A DNA stretch of 64,000 nt from Shinisaurus crocodilurus (GCA_021292165.1 CM037880.1:138758564-138822563), one strand, 5' to 3'; counted from the stretch's first letter, positions 22,386-35,007 are shown. Numbers and translations: made by a program. Notes: generated from the sequence alone by a model not told the origin.

Positions 22386-22439
22386 CAGCTAACTCTGCAT
22401 TTCCTCCTATGCTCCATCTTTTGATTTCATGTAGGCTTT

Positions 22440-22760
22440 ATGACTTCAATACAGTCAGCTTCCCCTGCCCCTCTTTATATGTAACATCCAGTCTGATGAA
22501 GAAATCTGGATCTGGAGAGTCAAAAGCTTGCTCACAGCTTTATGCCATTTTTGCTTGACCCTAATAAAGGCACTGTCTTACCATGGATTTTAGTATTTTT
22601 GTTACAGACCAGTACAGTGTATTTTGTTTCTTTTAATCCAAAATTCACAGTTTGGCAACACCTTTATTAGGACCAACGAAATGTCACAAAAGAGTATGCA
22701 AGGTTTTGAGGTTTCCATAACTCTTCATCAGGCTATGGTACAAAAAGCAGGGGGTGAAGA
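22440..22760. repeat. Inverted pair of an unidentified repeat
   Basis: On +, about 22491-22590 reads TCTGATGAAGAAATCTGG, then AAAAGCTTGC and CCTAATAAAGGCACTG. The reverse complement of about 22640-22735 carries the same order (CTGATGAAGAG, CAAAACCTTGC, GGTCCTAATAAAGGTG). The family was not identified. Confidence 0.5.
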
Positions 22761-23051
22761 AACAAAAATATTCTACAATTAGGTCAGATGTTGTGCCCAT
22801 GAGGTCTGCTGCTTAGACTCAGTCTCAAGATGGTGATTACAGACTGAATGAATTACTCACTGGGAAGTGTTAGTATCTGATTATACCTAGCATTCTGGGA
22901 CAAAGAAGCAATGGCTGACCTCAATTTCTGAAAACAAAAATGCCGGCTGTAACTTGCTTTGGGTGAAATACACAGGTTCCTGGATAGGCAGAGAGCAGAT
23001 GTAAAGAGAAACATGACAGTCTTTATATTAATTTTAGATGATGCACTAGGT

Positions 23052-23186
23052 CAGTGTTCTCCAACCTTGGGTTCCCAGATGTTGCTGGACTAGAGCTCCC
23101 AGAATCCCTTGCCATTAGCCATGCTGGCTGGGTATGCTGGGAGCTGTAGGCCAGCAACATCTGGGACCCAAGGTTGGAGAGCCCTG
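23052..23186. mobile_element. Palindromic hAT MITE, 135 bp
   Basis: Ends CAGTGTTCTCCAACCTTGGG and CCCAAGGTTGGAGAGCCCTG. Arms carry CAGATGTTGCTGGAC and CCAGCAACATCTGGG. Family of 35008 and 57079. Flanking 8-mers CACTAGGT and ATCTAGTT are similar but diverged. Confidence 0.8.
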
Positions 23187-24599
23187 ATCTAGTTGATAGA
23201 AAGAATAGAACTCAAAATGCAAAGCCCCTGTTCAGGTGGTAAAAAATCATCTTCCTCTGGTGGTATATTCCCCTCTGAACAGCTTTTCTCTCTCTCTCAT
23301 GGACCAGTACGGCTATCTTTGTTTTCTGATGTGCTTTTTTAAAACTCCAGACAGTACCTTCCCTTCTCAGTGATACCTGATATGTATTATTAATGCCGAT
23401 ACCAACCTCCCAAGTTGTTAATATGGGAAAGCCTTACCACTTCTTAAGGCCCCCAGCCATTAGAATGCATGGCAGCTAAAAATCACACCACACTTTGATT
23501 AATATCTGTGGTAGAAAACCCCGCCACTTGATAAATTGATCATCTGAATTGTTAGTGTGTTATTGTCTTAACTTTGTTTGTAATTGGGTTTGCTCACCGC
23601 TGTTATTAGTGAATATATCTTACCCTTTCATAATACTGTTTTTGGATATTGCTTTTTCATATTTATTTCCAGCAACCTTTAACCATTATTGATTACACTT
23701 TCCACATCTCCTCTCCACTTATACTGTTTGGTATTGCACAGATCTTAAATTGTATTGTAACATCAGGAAATTTTAATAGTGTATATTTTGGAATTTAAAA
23801 ATGGCTGTTCACTAGTGGAATTAAAAGTGAAAAGGAATGTCACCTATTGATTAACATTTGTAAAGCTACTGTATGTTTAACATGCTGTAGATGGCAGTAT
23901 TGGATAGGTTTTTTTGTTTTCTATGCTTTGGGCTGTGTTACCAATTTTGAAAATAATCTGTCATACTATGTAATAATTTAAAAGTGATAGTTAAGATCTT
24001 GATTTCATTTCTTTAGTCAAAACCTTAATTAGTAGCAATTAACATCCCCCCCACACACACACACGGTATCCACTGGTTACTAGTCTTTGCTGCCACAGTC
24101 CTGATTTTTTAAAATGTGGATAATGAAGGGATTGATTTGATGGAAAACTAGGTTTGATTATCATAAGTGATGCTATGCTACCCAATGATAAAACTAGGAT
24201 TTATGTACATTTGTGAATTTAAAGTTAAAGTTTCTATTATGAAAGTCCTATGGTTTTGAGTGTTGGATTTCAGGTATATATATTTTCAAGAGAGCTGGGC
24301 TTTGAAGTTTGGATACACAATCTTGACTTCGAAATGTTAGTTTTATAGGTAAGGCACTCCCTTACTGCCTTGACTAACTAGAAAAGAAATCTTGAGGTCA
24401 TGGTGGATAGTTAAATGAAAATATCAACTCAGGATGTTGTGGTGATGAAGAAAACAAGTTCCATGCTGGTGATTATTGAAAAGGGGTTGGACATAAAATA
24501 ACTAGTATAATAACGCTCATACAGAAATCTGTAGTGCAGTTACATCTGGAAAACTTGGTGCATTTCTGGTTGCTGAGCTGGGAACAGTTTTAGAAAAGG
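23187..24599. other. Intron segment without gene
   Basis: AT-rich, with a short (CA)n at about 24050-24065. No recognised exon or transposon. Confidence 0.5.
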
Positions 24600-24776
24600 G
24601 TTTTATAGATTTCATAGATCTGATAGAGTTGGAAGGAGCCTACAAGGCTATCGAGTCCAACCCCCTGCTCAGTGCAGGAAACTAGAGGAGGGGTCTCCCA
24701 TCCAAGTAATCACCAGGCCTGACCCTGCTTAGCTTTCCACACTCAGACAAGCTGAGCCAGCGTGAGCCACAGGCCG
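24600..24776 (-). mobile_element. 5S-rRNA-derived SINE with CR1-like tail
   Basis: The reverse complement carries the 5S rRNA internal region (AAAGCTAAGCAGGGTC, GGCCTGGT, TACTTGGATGGGAGACC). It is followed by CCTCCTCTAGTTTCCTGCAC and the CR1-type end GGTTGGACTCGATAGCC, then CCTTCCAACTCTATCAG. Same family as 32772, 34543 and 56910. Confidence 0.85.
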
Positions 24777-25024
24777 TATCTCCAAGTATAACCAAGTTGA
24801 TCAAGGAATTGGAGCATCTTTCCTACCTGGAAAGGGTTAAATGCTTGGGCTTTTTAGCATAGAAAAAAGATTATCCACATTTTAAAAAAAGGGAGTGGGT
24901 TAGGGAGGGATATGATAGACTCTATCAGATAGAGGTTTATAAAATTATGCATGGTGTGGAGAGAGTGGATGGAGTTTTTTTCCCTCTCATAATACTGGAA
25001 CTCAGCTGACTGGCAAGATTTATA

Positions 25025-25330
25025 ACAGGTATTTATTTATTTATTTCTATACTGCCTTTCTGCTAAGGCACCCAAAGCAGTTTACAATGTTTAAATACTC
25101 AAACAAACGTCCCCCCCCCCAAAAAAAACCCCCCAAACATACACCAGTTCTCTCAGACCAACTGAAGGTTTCTTCTGGAGCTGCTGGTACAATCTCCCTG
25201 GCCTGGGCTTCTCTTCTGCCTTCCCTCTGTAGCCCCAGGGAAGGCAGGGGAGGGGCTGCCCCAACAGCCCTCTCAGGCCAGTGATGGTTGTTACCTTGCT
25301 GCCATAGGATGTGGTGATGGACACAGGTTT
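25025..25330 (-). mobile_element. L2-like LINE, 3' end fragment
   Basis: TATTTATTTATTTATTTCTA, then ACTGCC and CAAAGCAGTTTACAATG mark the reversed tail. A poly-C/poly-A expansion follows at 25112-25133. The remainder, to about 25330, is not clearly recognisable. Confidence 0.55.
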
Positions 25331-27728
25331 GAAAAGGGATTAGCAAACTTGTGGAGGGACAGGTATATCAGTGGATATCAGCCATGATACCTAAGTGGAA
25401 CTTTTCTGGTTCAGAGGCAGTATTTTTCTAGTTGCTGAAGCTTGGCAAACAATGGATGAGGGTTGTCACCTTTATGCCCTGCTGATTGGGTTCTGTTGGG
25501 ATGTTGGACTAAATGGAACCTTGGTCTGACCTAGAGGTACTCTTATTTTCTTAATGTTAAATTGGCTCCACCCAGTATTTGACATTTTTAATGAATGTTG
25601 AATAAACTACTGCGATTTGGTTTCTGTGATGAAAGACAGTAGCTACATCATTGAATGTTACTGTTTGGGACAATGTGTTAGGTGCATATTTCCAATGGAT
25701 GGGTTTAGTTAGCTGGAATATTATTTTCAGTATTTTCCAAAATTCACCTACATAATTTCTTATTGTTCGACTAATTAGAGTCTAATAAGCTATGTACAGT
25801 GCTCCAAAATTGAAGGTTGTTTAATATTTCAGATGGTGCACACAATGCTTAGCTTTTCACAAAATCTTTTAAAGTTCCTCCTTAAGCTAGCTTGCCAAAA
25901 TGAATGTGGTAGAGGCCACATTTCCTTCAAGGAGCATTCTTTATTTCATTAACGTCTAACTTCATCACCTAGCATGTATCTGGAATCTTTTGCTTTCCCC
26001 CTAAATATAGATGGAAGGTCAGTTAAACGTTGTTGCTGAAGGGCTGACTTACAGAAGAGGAAAGATTTGACTTGCCAACATAGGATGAATGTAGTTTGAG
26101 CTTTGCAACTCAATGGCATGCTTGTGAATATTTTTGGCATTTGTGTCCCACCACAATGAAGCATTATTTTGTAAAAGCTGAGGGAGAGACTCCCACTGAG
26201 CAGAAGACACTGACATTTGTCTTGTATGTCAAATCCTTGGCACTGGGGTTTACTTACAATGCAGAGCAACTTTGTCTTGGATGACTATAAATAGCTTTTT
26301 GACTTCATCCAGCCAAAAGTGAATTGCTGTTGATTAGTAAAAGGTATTGCAATATAAAGAGTGAGGCTTTTTGGCTTGGTTTTTAATACAAGACAGATCT
26401 CTTGGCTGCTCGTATATTTTTAAGACTTTCAGACCTTGAAAATTCATTGGCTAGATTTCAGGGGCAAACATGCTTGCTCATTTATTCCGTGCTGTGGTGG
26501 TTTGCTAGACTAGAAACCTAAATTGTGTTTGGCTTTTAAAATATGGTTGCTTATTTATGGGGTGGTATCATCCTGTTCTGTACCGAGCATGCAGGATTTT
26601 CCTGTCAGTGAAAAAGAGGAAGGATATCAAAGCATTCCATAGGTGCAAGGAATGAGTTTGTAATGTAATCCAGTGAAATATTTAAAGGACCCGGTTTCTT
26701 TCAATTTCAGTTGTTCGCAAGTCTTAATTGATATGATGTGTGGGAGAGCTACCTTCCCTTCAGAACATTTTAGAATAAGTTTGAGCTCTTGAAAGGGAGA
26801 CAATGGCTGCAGTTATAGGCACACTTACCGTAACTTGCAGTAAGGCCTATTGAATGTAATGGGATGTACTTCTGAGTAAACTTGCATAGGTTTACGTTAT
26901 AAAAAAATTAATTCTCCACCTGCAACTCCTTCACACTCTTGAGTTGAGAATATCCTCAATATATTTACCTCTGTATGCCATTTTTTAACTGGAACTGGTA
27001 CATTTCTACAAAACAAATCTTGGGAGAAACAGTACATTTCAATGTCAGTACTTAGTAAATTTCTGTAAAATAAAACATATTTAAACAAATACATTTTAGT
27101 TGCCTGTAGAATACCTGAAGAATTGGGGTTCTGGTGGGTTTTGGTTGATACCTGGTTCAGTAAGGTAAGGGTGAAAAATCTATGCTCCATATCCTACCCA
27201 GTCTCTCTCCTTTATGGAAGGGGCCATGTTGCAAGGCCTTTCCTCTCAAGAAGAAGAAGGTGGGCATTAGAAGAAGGATGCTTTCTAAGGTATGTATGGC
27301 CTAGCCCATTGAACACTTTATGGTAATTAACCATCACATTGAATCGGACCCAGCAGCAATAAGCAGCTAGTACAATTGTGCTAGACCAACTGCAGATCTA
27401 GTCTTCCCATTCATCTCAAGTGGTGGTCTACTGTGTTTTTGCACCAGCTACAGCTTTAGTTCTTTTCAAGGGCAACTTCTTCTAGAGTACATACACCAGA
27501 TAGCCTTTTAATCTATGAAGACATGAATGACATGCTATCAGATCCCTACTTTCTAAGAAAGGTTTTGGGTGCATATGAAGTGTAATGGATGGCAGCTGCT
27601 CTTCTACCACACAACTCATATCTTTACCCCTTGTAGCAGCATTGATTCCACATATACCCTAAGGACTGCAGACTGGTTAAGGCATTGGGATGAACCATCC
27701 CACATGCAGATTCTCTTGCTGACTAATG
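25331..27728. other. Intron segment without gene
   Basis: A small fragment near 26815-26895 (TATTGAATGTAATGGGATGT, then ACTTCTGAGTAAACTTGCAT) belongs to the same short repeat seen near 8760. Nothing else is recognised. Confidence 0.5.
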
Positions 27729-27880
27729 GTGATTAAGAGTTACATTGCCACCAATTTTACTAATGGTTAATGCTAACTAGGGTTTGCTCTTAACCAGGCT
27801 TAAAACTAGTTAAAAGTCTTGGTTAAGAGTGAATTGTACTTAGCGTTAAATATTATTAACAGTACCAATGTAATGTTAAG
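27729..27880. repeat. Imperfect palindrome, MITE-like
   Basis: GCTCTTAACCAGGCTTAAAA and the reverse complement of AGTCTTGGTTAAGAGT meet at ACTAGTTAAA near 27809. Outer arms (GTTACATTGCCACC with the complement of GTACCAATGTAATG) extend it to about 150 bases. Confidence 0.55.
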
Positions 27881-28401
27881 GCTAACAGGGATAATTTGTG
27901 TGATTCTCTGGGACTGGCACAATAATACTACTTGCCAGAAGATGGCACTGTTTATGCTTGCACTAGACATTCTAGAGAAGAGCTTCCTCACAGAGACTTC
28001 AGGAAAGCACTGACACTAGGTTAAAAAGATTAAGTTTTATTAGATTCAATTTTCAGTTTTGTCAGTCAGTAGATCAAATGAGAAATAACCTTGTAGCTCA
28101 TGTATGGGCTTTTACATTACTGTGGTTGGTTCATATTTTCCAAGATGCTCTCTATTAAGTGGTGGTAAATTCCCATTGAACTTGTTGCACAGTTAATAAC
28201 ATAGTATTGCATATCTTTGTCCTTTGTAACATCCTGACAGATGCCATTTTTTCTCTTATCATTTCTTTCATAAATAATTCTGTCTAGCAAGACTTTTTGA
28301 CCGAATTATTGATACTGAATCATGTCATTTGAGACTGTGGTAATTAGTATGGTTTTCCCACTTACTAATCCAAATATTTCCTTGCTGGAACACTGACCTT
28401 T

Positions 28402-28508
28402 ATTTTCAAAACTGGGATGAAACTTCTAAGAAAATCAAGGCTGTAAAAGTAGTAGTTTCTTGCACTGCATTCTATGTAAAACTATAGAAAATAATTGATG
28501 CTGCATTG
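28402..28508 (+). repeat. 107-bp direct duplication, copy 1
   Basis: It begins ATTTTCAAAACTGGGATGAA and ends GATGCTGCATTG. It is identical to 29616-29722 except at one base (28425 T, 29639 A). Confidence 0.95.
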
Positions 28509-29492
28509 CATTATGGATAATCTTTGAAAGCTTTCATTCAAGGAAAGAGGCTGTATCCAAATAAAGCTTTCTGGTGTTAGGACGTTAGCAGTGTGCTGCA
28601 GATTGGGCTTTCACTGTCCAATCAGAGTGGTATATGTTTTTTCTCTCTCATTACGATCCATGTTAGGTAGTGGTTTGTACTGATAAGCTGGAAATAGACT
28701 AAACAGTTGTGTTTTACTTACCATAAAGGCTTGGTGTGTCGTCATACAAAAAATCCCAGGTACGGCATATTTTAAAAATAATTTTCATATATGTAAGTTG
28801 TGCAAGTTGCTTCCCTATATGTGGAAAGGTCTTCCAGAAAAGAGATTAAGGTGGTGGGTAGTGAGGGCGGAGGACGACAACAGGGAAACAGTATCCTATT
28901 TTGCAGCTGCCACTGGCTACCCATTCAAAATTACACTTTGGGAGATAGGCACATACAGATAAGTTAGAAGACTGCATGCTTTCTAGAATTGTGAGCTGAA
29001 TATTGGGCATAAAGTGTGTTGGCTTTCAAATAAAATGCAACATCCTTGTTACTGCATAATTCTAATTTTGTATAGTATTGTGTGCATGATGTACTAAGCA
29101 GCTATTGATGACCTTTCTCATCCTACTGCTGCTTGGGAATTAATATTTTCAAAAGTAAAGCAGAGTGCTTGTGGTTCTTATATATAGCCTACAATGAATT
29201 TCACTTCATGGAACTCGCACTGTTTGAAATAGCTTAAAGGTCTTGACAGGAATCATGTATGTTGTTTAAATTATGAATTTTAATTCTGTGGGATTAGAGA
29301 ACTAAGACATAATGTTGTGTTTTGGTTTTTACAACTTGCTGTGGCATAGGCCAAATGTTGTTTTTAAATGAGAGAGGGATTATTCAGTCTCTCTAAAACT
29401 GTCCAGCTAGCTAGTGTCAACACACTTCAGATAGTTGGTAGAATTTGTCTGATGGTTATTGCAACAGATAGTGTTATGATGTTCTTATATAT
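28509..29492. other. Intron segment between duplication copies
   Basis: No gene or repeat family recognised. Confidence 0.45.
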
Positions 29493-29615
29493 CAGCTTCC
29501 CCCAACTTGGTTCCCTCCAAAAGTTGCAAACTTCTACTTCCATCAGCTCTAGCCAGCATGGTGAGTGGTCAAGAGTGCTGGGAGTTGTACTCCAAAACAT
29601 CTGGAGGGTACCAAG
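29493..29615. mobile_element. Palindromic hAT MITE, right end truncated
   Basis: It starts CAGCTTCCCCCAACTTGGTT. The right arm GTACTCCAAAACATCTGGAG stops at GGGTACCAAG, where copy 2 of the 107-bp duplication begins. The expected terminal GGTTGGGGAAGGCTG is missing. Confidence 0.65.
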
Positions 29616-29722
29616 ATTTTCAAAACTGGGATGAAACTACTAAGAAAATCAAGGCTGTAAAAGTAGTAGTTTCTTGCACTGCATTCTATGTAAAACTATA
29701 GAAAATAATTGATGCTGCATTG
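29616..29722 (+). repeat. 107-bp direct duplication, copy 2
   Basis: Copy of 28402-28508, 1,214 bases away, one mismatch. Its left edge is fused to the truncated MITE at 29493-29615. Confidence 0.95.
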
Positions 29723-32065
29723 AAGACTGGTCACTAAAAATGTTTGTTGTAGTAATTGGTGTTATGTAGAGAAATGAGACAAATACTAAAAATATATCGG
29801 TTTCTCCCGCACCACTCACATTTTTAGGTAGAAAGAGACTTGCAGATTATAAATACAGATACCTTGGATTCCTTGAACCTAGCCTTTTTAAATTAAAAAC
29901 AATTAAATTCAACATTCTCTTTCACTTTACAGGTTTTCTTATGGTTTGCATTTGAAGCAATAAGGCATTTGCTAGGACTTGTTAGTGTAACTGATGGATG
30001 TTAATTTTTTCATGGTATAATTGGGTTTGTGTAGGGTTGTAAGAATGATTTACTGTCCAGTTCCACATATCTTATTTGGACTTGTCAGCTTTCAAATTCT
30101 TCTGGATTACAGAGTGAACTACTGAACTACACAAACTGCTGGTCGATGTGAACAGTACATGAAGGATCAACTCTTACCACTCCTTCTCTTTTCAAGGACC
30201 AGTCTATAACAGAAAAGTGTACATTAAAGCCATTTCAGAGATGACATTTTGCTTAACCTGTGTTTAAAAGAAAAACTACTTGGTAATGTGTAGAGAACAT
30301 GCACATGTCTATTTTACTGGGAGTACATATGCTCAGAGAAAGTCCTGATTTTCCAGTAACTTTAGGGCCTGCAACTCACAGCTTCTAGTTGCTTGGCTGT
30401 ATCTCTGGTTCTGCCTTATGTTTTACTAGTTTCTGCTGTATTGGATCATCTCAAAATGGAAAGTTTAAAAGAAGAGGATACATTTATTGTTGAGCAACGA
30501 AAAATCCCTAATGGAGAGAGAACTTTTTTCACTGACAATTCACTTGCTTAACTCCTGGCTCAAGCCCCAAGGACTGTGTTTCATCTGCCAGAAAAATACT
30601 TTCTCTTCCTTGAAGCCTGGAACTGTTCAGACTCAGTGCTATCCAAGGACTATTGATGCCAAAAATCTGCTTCCTTCAGTATTTGATACCGTTAGATCTG
30701 TTAGACGCATGTTGTAATTTCTTGATGAAACTATTTTAAAAGCAAATATTGTATGCAAATAAACTGAGAAAACTAACCTTATTCTAATTGAAAAGGTTGG
30801 GGAAACATAGTGAAATTTTGGGTTTGGAACTTTAGGATTGGAACTTTCTGAAGAGAAACATTATTTCACTTTGGTTGCGAAACTAAACTGCCATTACACA
30901 CTATGACATTCAAGCAATAATATCAACATTCTTATTGGAACAACTAGTGTATTCCATTTCGAGCTCCTTGCAAAGGTAGACTCAGAGCTGCCAATGTTGC
31001 ATATTAATAAGAAATTGCAATTTTAATTCTGTTACTTCTGTATACTTTTCTCAACTCCTGAGACTGAAGCATACTTTTTTCTGAATTAAAGTGGATGACA
31101 TCCTTTATAGTTATAGCCAAAAAGGTTTAAAGTGGATAAGACTAAGAATTGCTTGCCCTCAGAGGAAAATTGCCCCCTCTTAATGCATGAATAATTGATT
31201 TGGGCATGTCTCTTGGAATGAAGGAGGCAAGCATGGAGCAGTGATTGGTGCTCAGATGTAATAGACAACAGTCTTGAAGGGCAGGCAATTCTGTTGCATT
31301 TTGCATATAATCCAACTGCACCTGTTGTAGTGACACTTCAGTATTACCTGCCTCCACTAGAGGCTTATTGGAAGGAGGTAATGCCAGAACAGTAAGTCAT
31401 ACAAAGGCACAGCAGGTAGCATCATCTGTGGGTGGGAACCTCCATCCCTGTGAAGACTGGTAACACAAATGCAGTAGTTCTCATACTGTGTGTTGGGATG
31501 CATGAATGTGCCATGAGAGAACTGCTAGTGTGTGGCAACCCCCCCAACAAATTAATTGCTTACAGGAGCCTTTAATTAATTTGCTTCTTGCAGCACGCTA
31601 GCAATTTTCTCATGGCTCACTAGTGTGTCCCAGCACACAGTTTGGGAATGACTGTGTTTGTGTGTCAGCCTTCCAAGGAGCTCAGAGTGATGTAATGAAG
31701 TTTCTGTGCAACACTCCACACCATCAACTTGAACGTTTCTAGCATTGTAATATCAATTCCTTTTACATTGTGGCCCTCTCCAGATGTTCTTTTGGTTGAC
31801 AACTTTTCCTATGACCCCTTGCTTTCTCTAGAAGTCATTTCTTTATGCTCATTGCCAAGTTCTACCCTGTCTTCACTTAGATGACCTGACATATTTAAAC
31901 CATTATCCCTAATGGATAAATTATCCTGAACCAGACACTCCCATAAGCGTCTTCCCCACCCTGCAAAAAACTTGTTTTAAAATTGTTCTGTGAGGTTTTT
32001 AAGCTGTAGCAGTCTAGTTCCACTGTGTTTCAAATAGAGCCAAACTGTGTGTGTGTGAGGGAGAG
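29723..32065. other. Intron segment without gene
   Basis: AT-rich. The 76-codon frame at 30487-30717 shows no recognisable domain and no splice context. Confidence 0.5.
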
Positions 32066-32499
32066 GGCTTGTTTGCACAACACCGGAACCGCGGGGAAGC
32101 AGAAGTCCCCCGCGTTGTGTGAACGCTGACCGGGGGTGCCCCTGCGGGACAGCCGTGCGTGGGATGCACGCAAAGTGACCATGGTCGGTAGAGGGGTAAG
32201 CCCCTACCGCGCGTGGCCACCGTGCCATGCGAACAGTGGGCGGCCGTCCCACAGGGTCCGCACAGAGGCGGCAGCTTAGAGCGGCCGGAGCTGCTTCCAC
32301 TCCAGCCTGTAGGGGCAAATGGCCCCTCTGGGCATCCCGGGGCCCTGCCCCCTAGTGCCGGGAGGCCCGCACTGCGGTGCAGGGACTGTGGGGTCCGCCC
32401 ACGCATGCAGGGCGCAGGTCATCTACGGCGCCCCGCCGGACCCCGCGGACGGCCCCATGGTGCCTCCCCTGCCCGCAGCCTGGGTCGTGCGAACCAGCC
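32066..32499. mobile_element. CpG-rich MITE with terminal inverted repeats
   Basis: It starts GGCTTGTTTGCACAACAC. Its end, read in reverse complement, starts GGCTGGTTCGCACGACCC (14 of 18 match). The interior is strikingly GC- and CpG-rich. It sits inside a microsatellite: (GT)n and GAGAG on the left, (AG)n(GT)n on the right, so a target duplication cannot be told apart. Open frames over it reflect base composition. Confidence 0.6.
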
Positions 32500-32544
32500 A
32501 GAGAGAGAGAGAGAGAGAGAGAGAGAGTGTGTGTGTGTGTGTGT
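32500..32544. repeat. Microsatellite (AG)n(GT)n
   Basis: About 14 AG units followed by about 9 GT units. Confidence 0.95.
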
Positions 32545-32771
32545 ATACAGGCTTGGATGTACAAAATGTTCCTTCTGCCAGTGCCTAACAAATCTAAACC
32601 CTTCCAACACCACCATCTCATCCCTAAGTGCTACCTTTGAAACCATCCCTGCATGTGGAACAGGTAACATTTTTGAAACCACTATTTGGAGGTGCTGGAC
32701 TAATTTTTTCTCCCAGAATTTTCAGGTATATGTCCCGATGTCATTGGCACCAATGTGTATGTCAGTCACTT

Positions 32772-32929
32772 TCATAGATTTCATAGATCACAGAGTTGGA
32801 AGGAGCCTACAAGGCCATCGAGTCCAACCCCCTGCTCAATGCAGGAAACTAGAGAAGGGATCTCCCATCCAAGTAACAACCAGGCCTGACCCTGCTTAGC
32901 TTTCCACACTCAGACAAGCTGAGCCAGCA
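32772..32929 (-). mobile_element. 5S-rRNA-derived SINE with CR1-like tail
   Basis: Same structure as 24600-24776. The 5S-like part (reverse complement AAAGCTAAGCAGGGTC) lies at about 32880-32912 and the tail at 32773-32840. Confidence 0.85.
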
Positions 32930-33166
32930 TTTTATGTTGTGTTCAAGCAGTCTGTAGTTCTTCATAAAATGTATTCTTCCCAAGGCCTTCTGATTTTATT
33001 TGGGGGCAGGGGAGCAGTGGTAATGCCTACAACCACTTGCTGCTTTCTTACAAGAATTTTTCTTCAATGTATGGCAGTAGGAATAGATGCATAGGATGTT
33101 CCTAGTATGTGTTACTTGCCCTTTGTCTGCTCATCTTCAGCTCCTGTAAGACACCACTCTTTAGTA

Positions 33167-33498
33167 CAGGGGTGTCAAACTTCTTTCAGGCTGATGGTCG
33201 AATTCAGTTTTTGAGTTCTCAAGGGCAGCATTCCAGTGCTGGTCGGGGCTGAAGGCCAAAGGGAGCAGGGCAAAAAAATGACTAGAATATTTTAGCTTAA
33301 AGCTCTTACTCTCAGTAACCAAGCTTAAGGAGAGGCATTTCAACCTTTTGGAATGGGAAAAAGGACACAAAAGCAAAAAAAAAACAAAAAAAAAAAAAAC
33401 AAAAAAAAAACCAGCCAAATGATCGGGAAAGGAGGTGGGGCTAGGGAAAGGGAACCCTGCCTAGAGGGCCAAATTTGGCCTGAGGTCTGACACTCCTG
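33167..33498. mobile_element. hAT MITE, 332 bp, intact target duplication
   Basis: The left end is CAGGGGTGTCAAACTT. The right end, in reverse complement, is CAGGAGTGTCAGACCT. Exact 8-bp direct repeats CTTTAGTA flank it at 33159-33166 and 33499-33506. An A-rich tract lies inside at about 33375-33410. No coding capacity. Confidence 0.92.
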
Positions 33499-33506
33499 CT
33501 TTAGTA

Positions 33507-34542
33507 CTGGCAGTTCAACACTGTCCCCCTCTGCAGCGGATGTCAGGCGGAGTTTTATCAGCTAGAAGGACACCATCCTTAGAACTTTTCATCCCAAATG
33601 AATAAATATTTAGCTGCTTTATTTGTTCAGAATTTGTAAATGCTTGTAGCAAGTAGATTAGAATAAAAGTCCAAAGTATGATGATTTCCAGAATTTCATT
33701 GAGTTTAGTTGGTTCTTATTTTCCCCAGATATGGGGCAATTAAAGGTTAGTTCTGGCATAACTAATACTTGGGTTGCAATGCCATATTCCTTTTGAGGAC
33801 AGTTTTTGGAAGATAGCATGTTGAACTTTATAACATGCATTTTAATGAGTACATTACTTTTACCACCTGCTGGAAGTTGGAGTGACTGTTGACCTGAAAT
33901 GAATGCACTTGTTCAGTATTAATACTACATGTTTCAATCCAGACAGAAGTCTTTCAATTTGACATGCACGTAGTCAAAGTAAATTAATGTTTAAAGCCTG
34001 AACGCTTTAAAGTTCAGCTGGAGTCTGCAACATTTGTAATAATCCTGAAGAAGCCATTTAAACAAAATTGCTGAGTGCTCTTTATCCTTGATGTACAGTA
34101 TGCGCAGGTAGGGTTGGCAATGTTAGATAACCACACTTAATTTAAGTTGTCAATATCATTTTTAAGCCCCCTGCTATATCTTTATGAACATTATTTGAAA
34201 GATTTGGGAAAATACCAGTTAATACAGTTCCAATGGATTATTTATGTTAAAATATGAAGCACACGCTATATGTTGGCTATCTCAAATATCTAATGTAGAT
34301 ATTGAATAGTTAACTTTTTATTGGGAAAGCCTCTGTTCTAGCTTCTTACTGTAAATTTTAAATATAAGAGGTTGCAGATAATTAACATGAATTTATCAGA
34401 AAAATAACAGAAAAAGCCAATAGTAGTATAAATAATATTGTAAAATACTGTATTATATAACATTCAGAACCTCCGTATTTTATAGATTAGAAAGTTAAAA
34501 GGGGGCTTGTAATGTCACCTGTGCTGTGATTCATGTGAATTG
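33507..34542. other. Intron segment without gene
   Basis: AT-rich, no repeat family recognised. Confidence 0.5.
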
Positions 34543-34717
34543 CCTTCATAGATTTAATAGATAATTTCATAGATCATAGAGTTGGAAGGAGCCTACAAGG
34601 CCATCGAGTCCAACCCCCTGCTCAGTGCAGGAAACTAGAGGAGGGGTCTCCCATCCAAGTGATAACCAGGCTTGACCCTGCTTAGCTTTCCACGCTCAGA
34701 CAAGCTGAGCCAGCATT
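34543..34717 (-). mobile_element. 5S-rRNA-derived SINE with CR1-like tail
   Basis: Same family. The tail has the duplicated TTCATAGATTTAATAGAT / TTTCATAGATCATAGAG motif at the 3' end (34545-34580 on +), as in CR1 terminal octamer repeats. Confidence 0.85.
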
Positions 34718-35007
34718 TAGGGGGTTCTGATGTTTCAGCTAGGCTCCATCTGCTCATAGTTGCAATTCCTGTTCATATAGCAGTCTGATATGTCATAATG
34801 AAAAATCTTGGACCTCTAAACAGTTCTGTGCAGAGTGGACATTCATGTCTTACCTATTAGATCTGTATCCAGCCCTTTTTGCATCACCTTATTCTAATAT
34901 TCATTTAGCAATATAGTCCCAGATGAAAAATGGCTAACAATGCAATCCTATTCAAAACCAAAGCCCATTGAGTTCAATGGAACTTACTCCCAGGAAAGTG
35001 TGTAGAG

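Noticed and set aside
31977..32899. Long frame (228 codons) and its antisense partners
   Set aside because: It covers the CpG-rich MITE and runs through the AG/GT microsatellite into a SINE. There is no domain.
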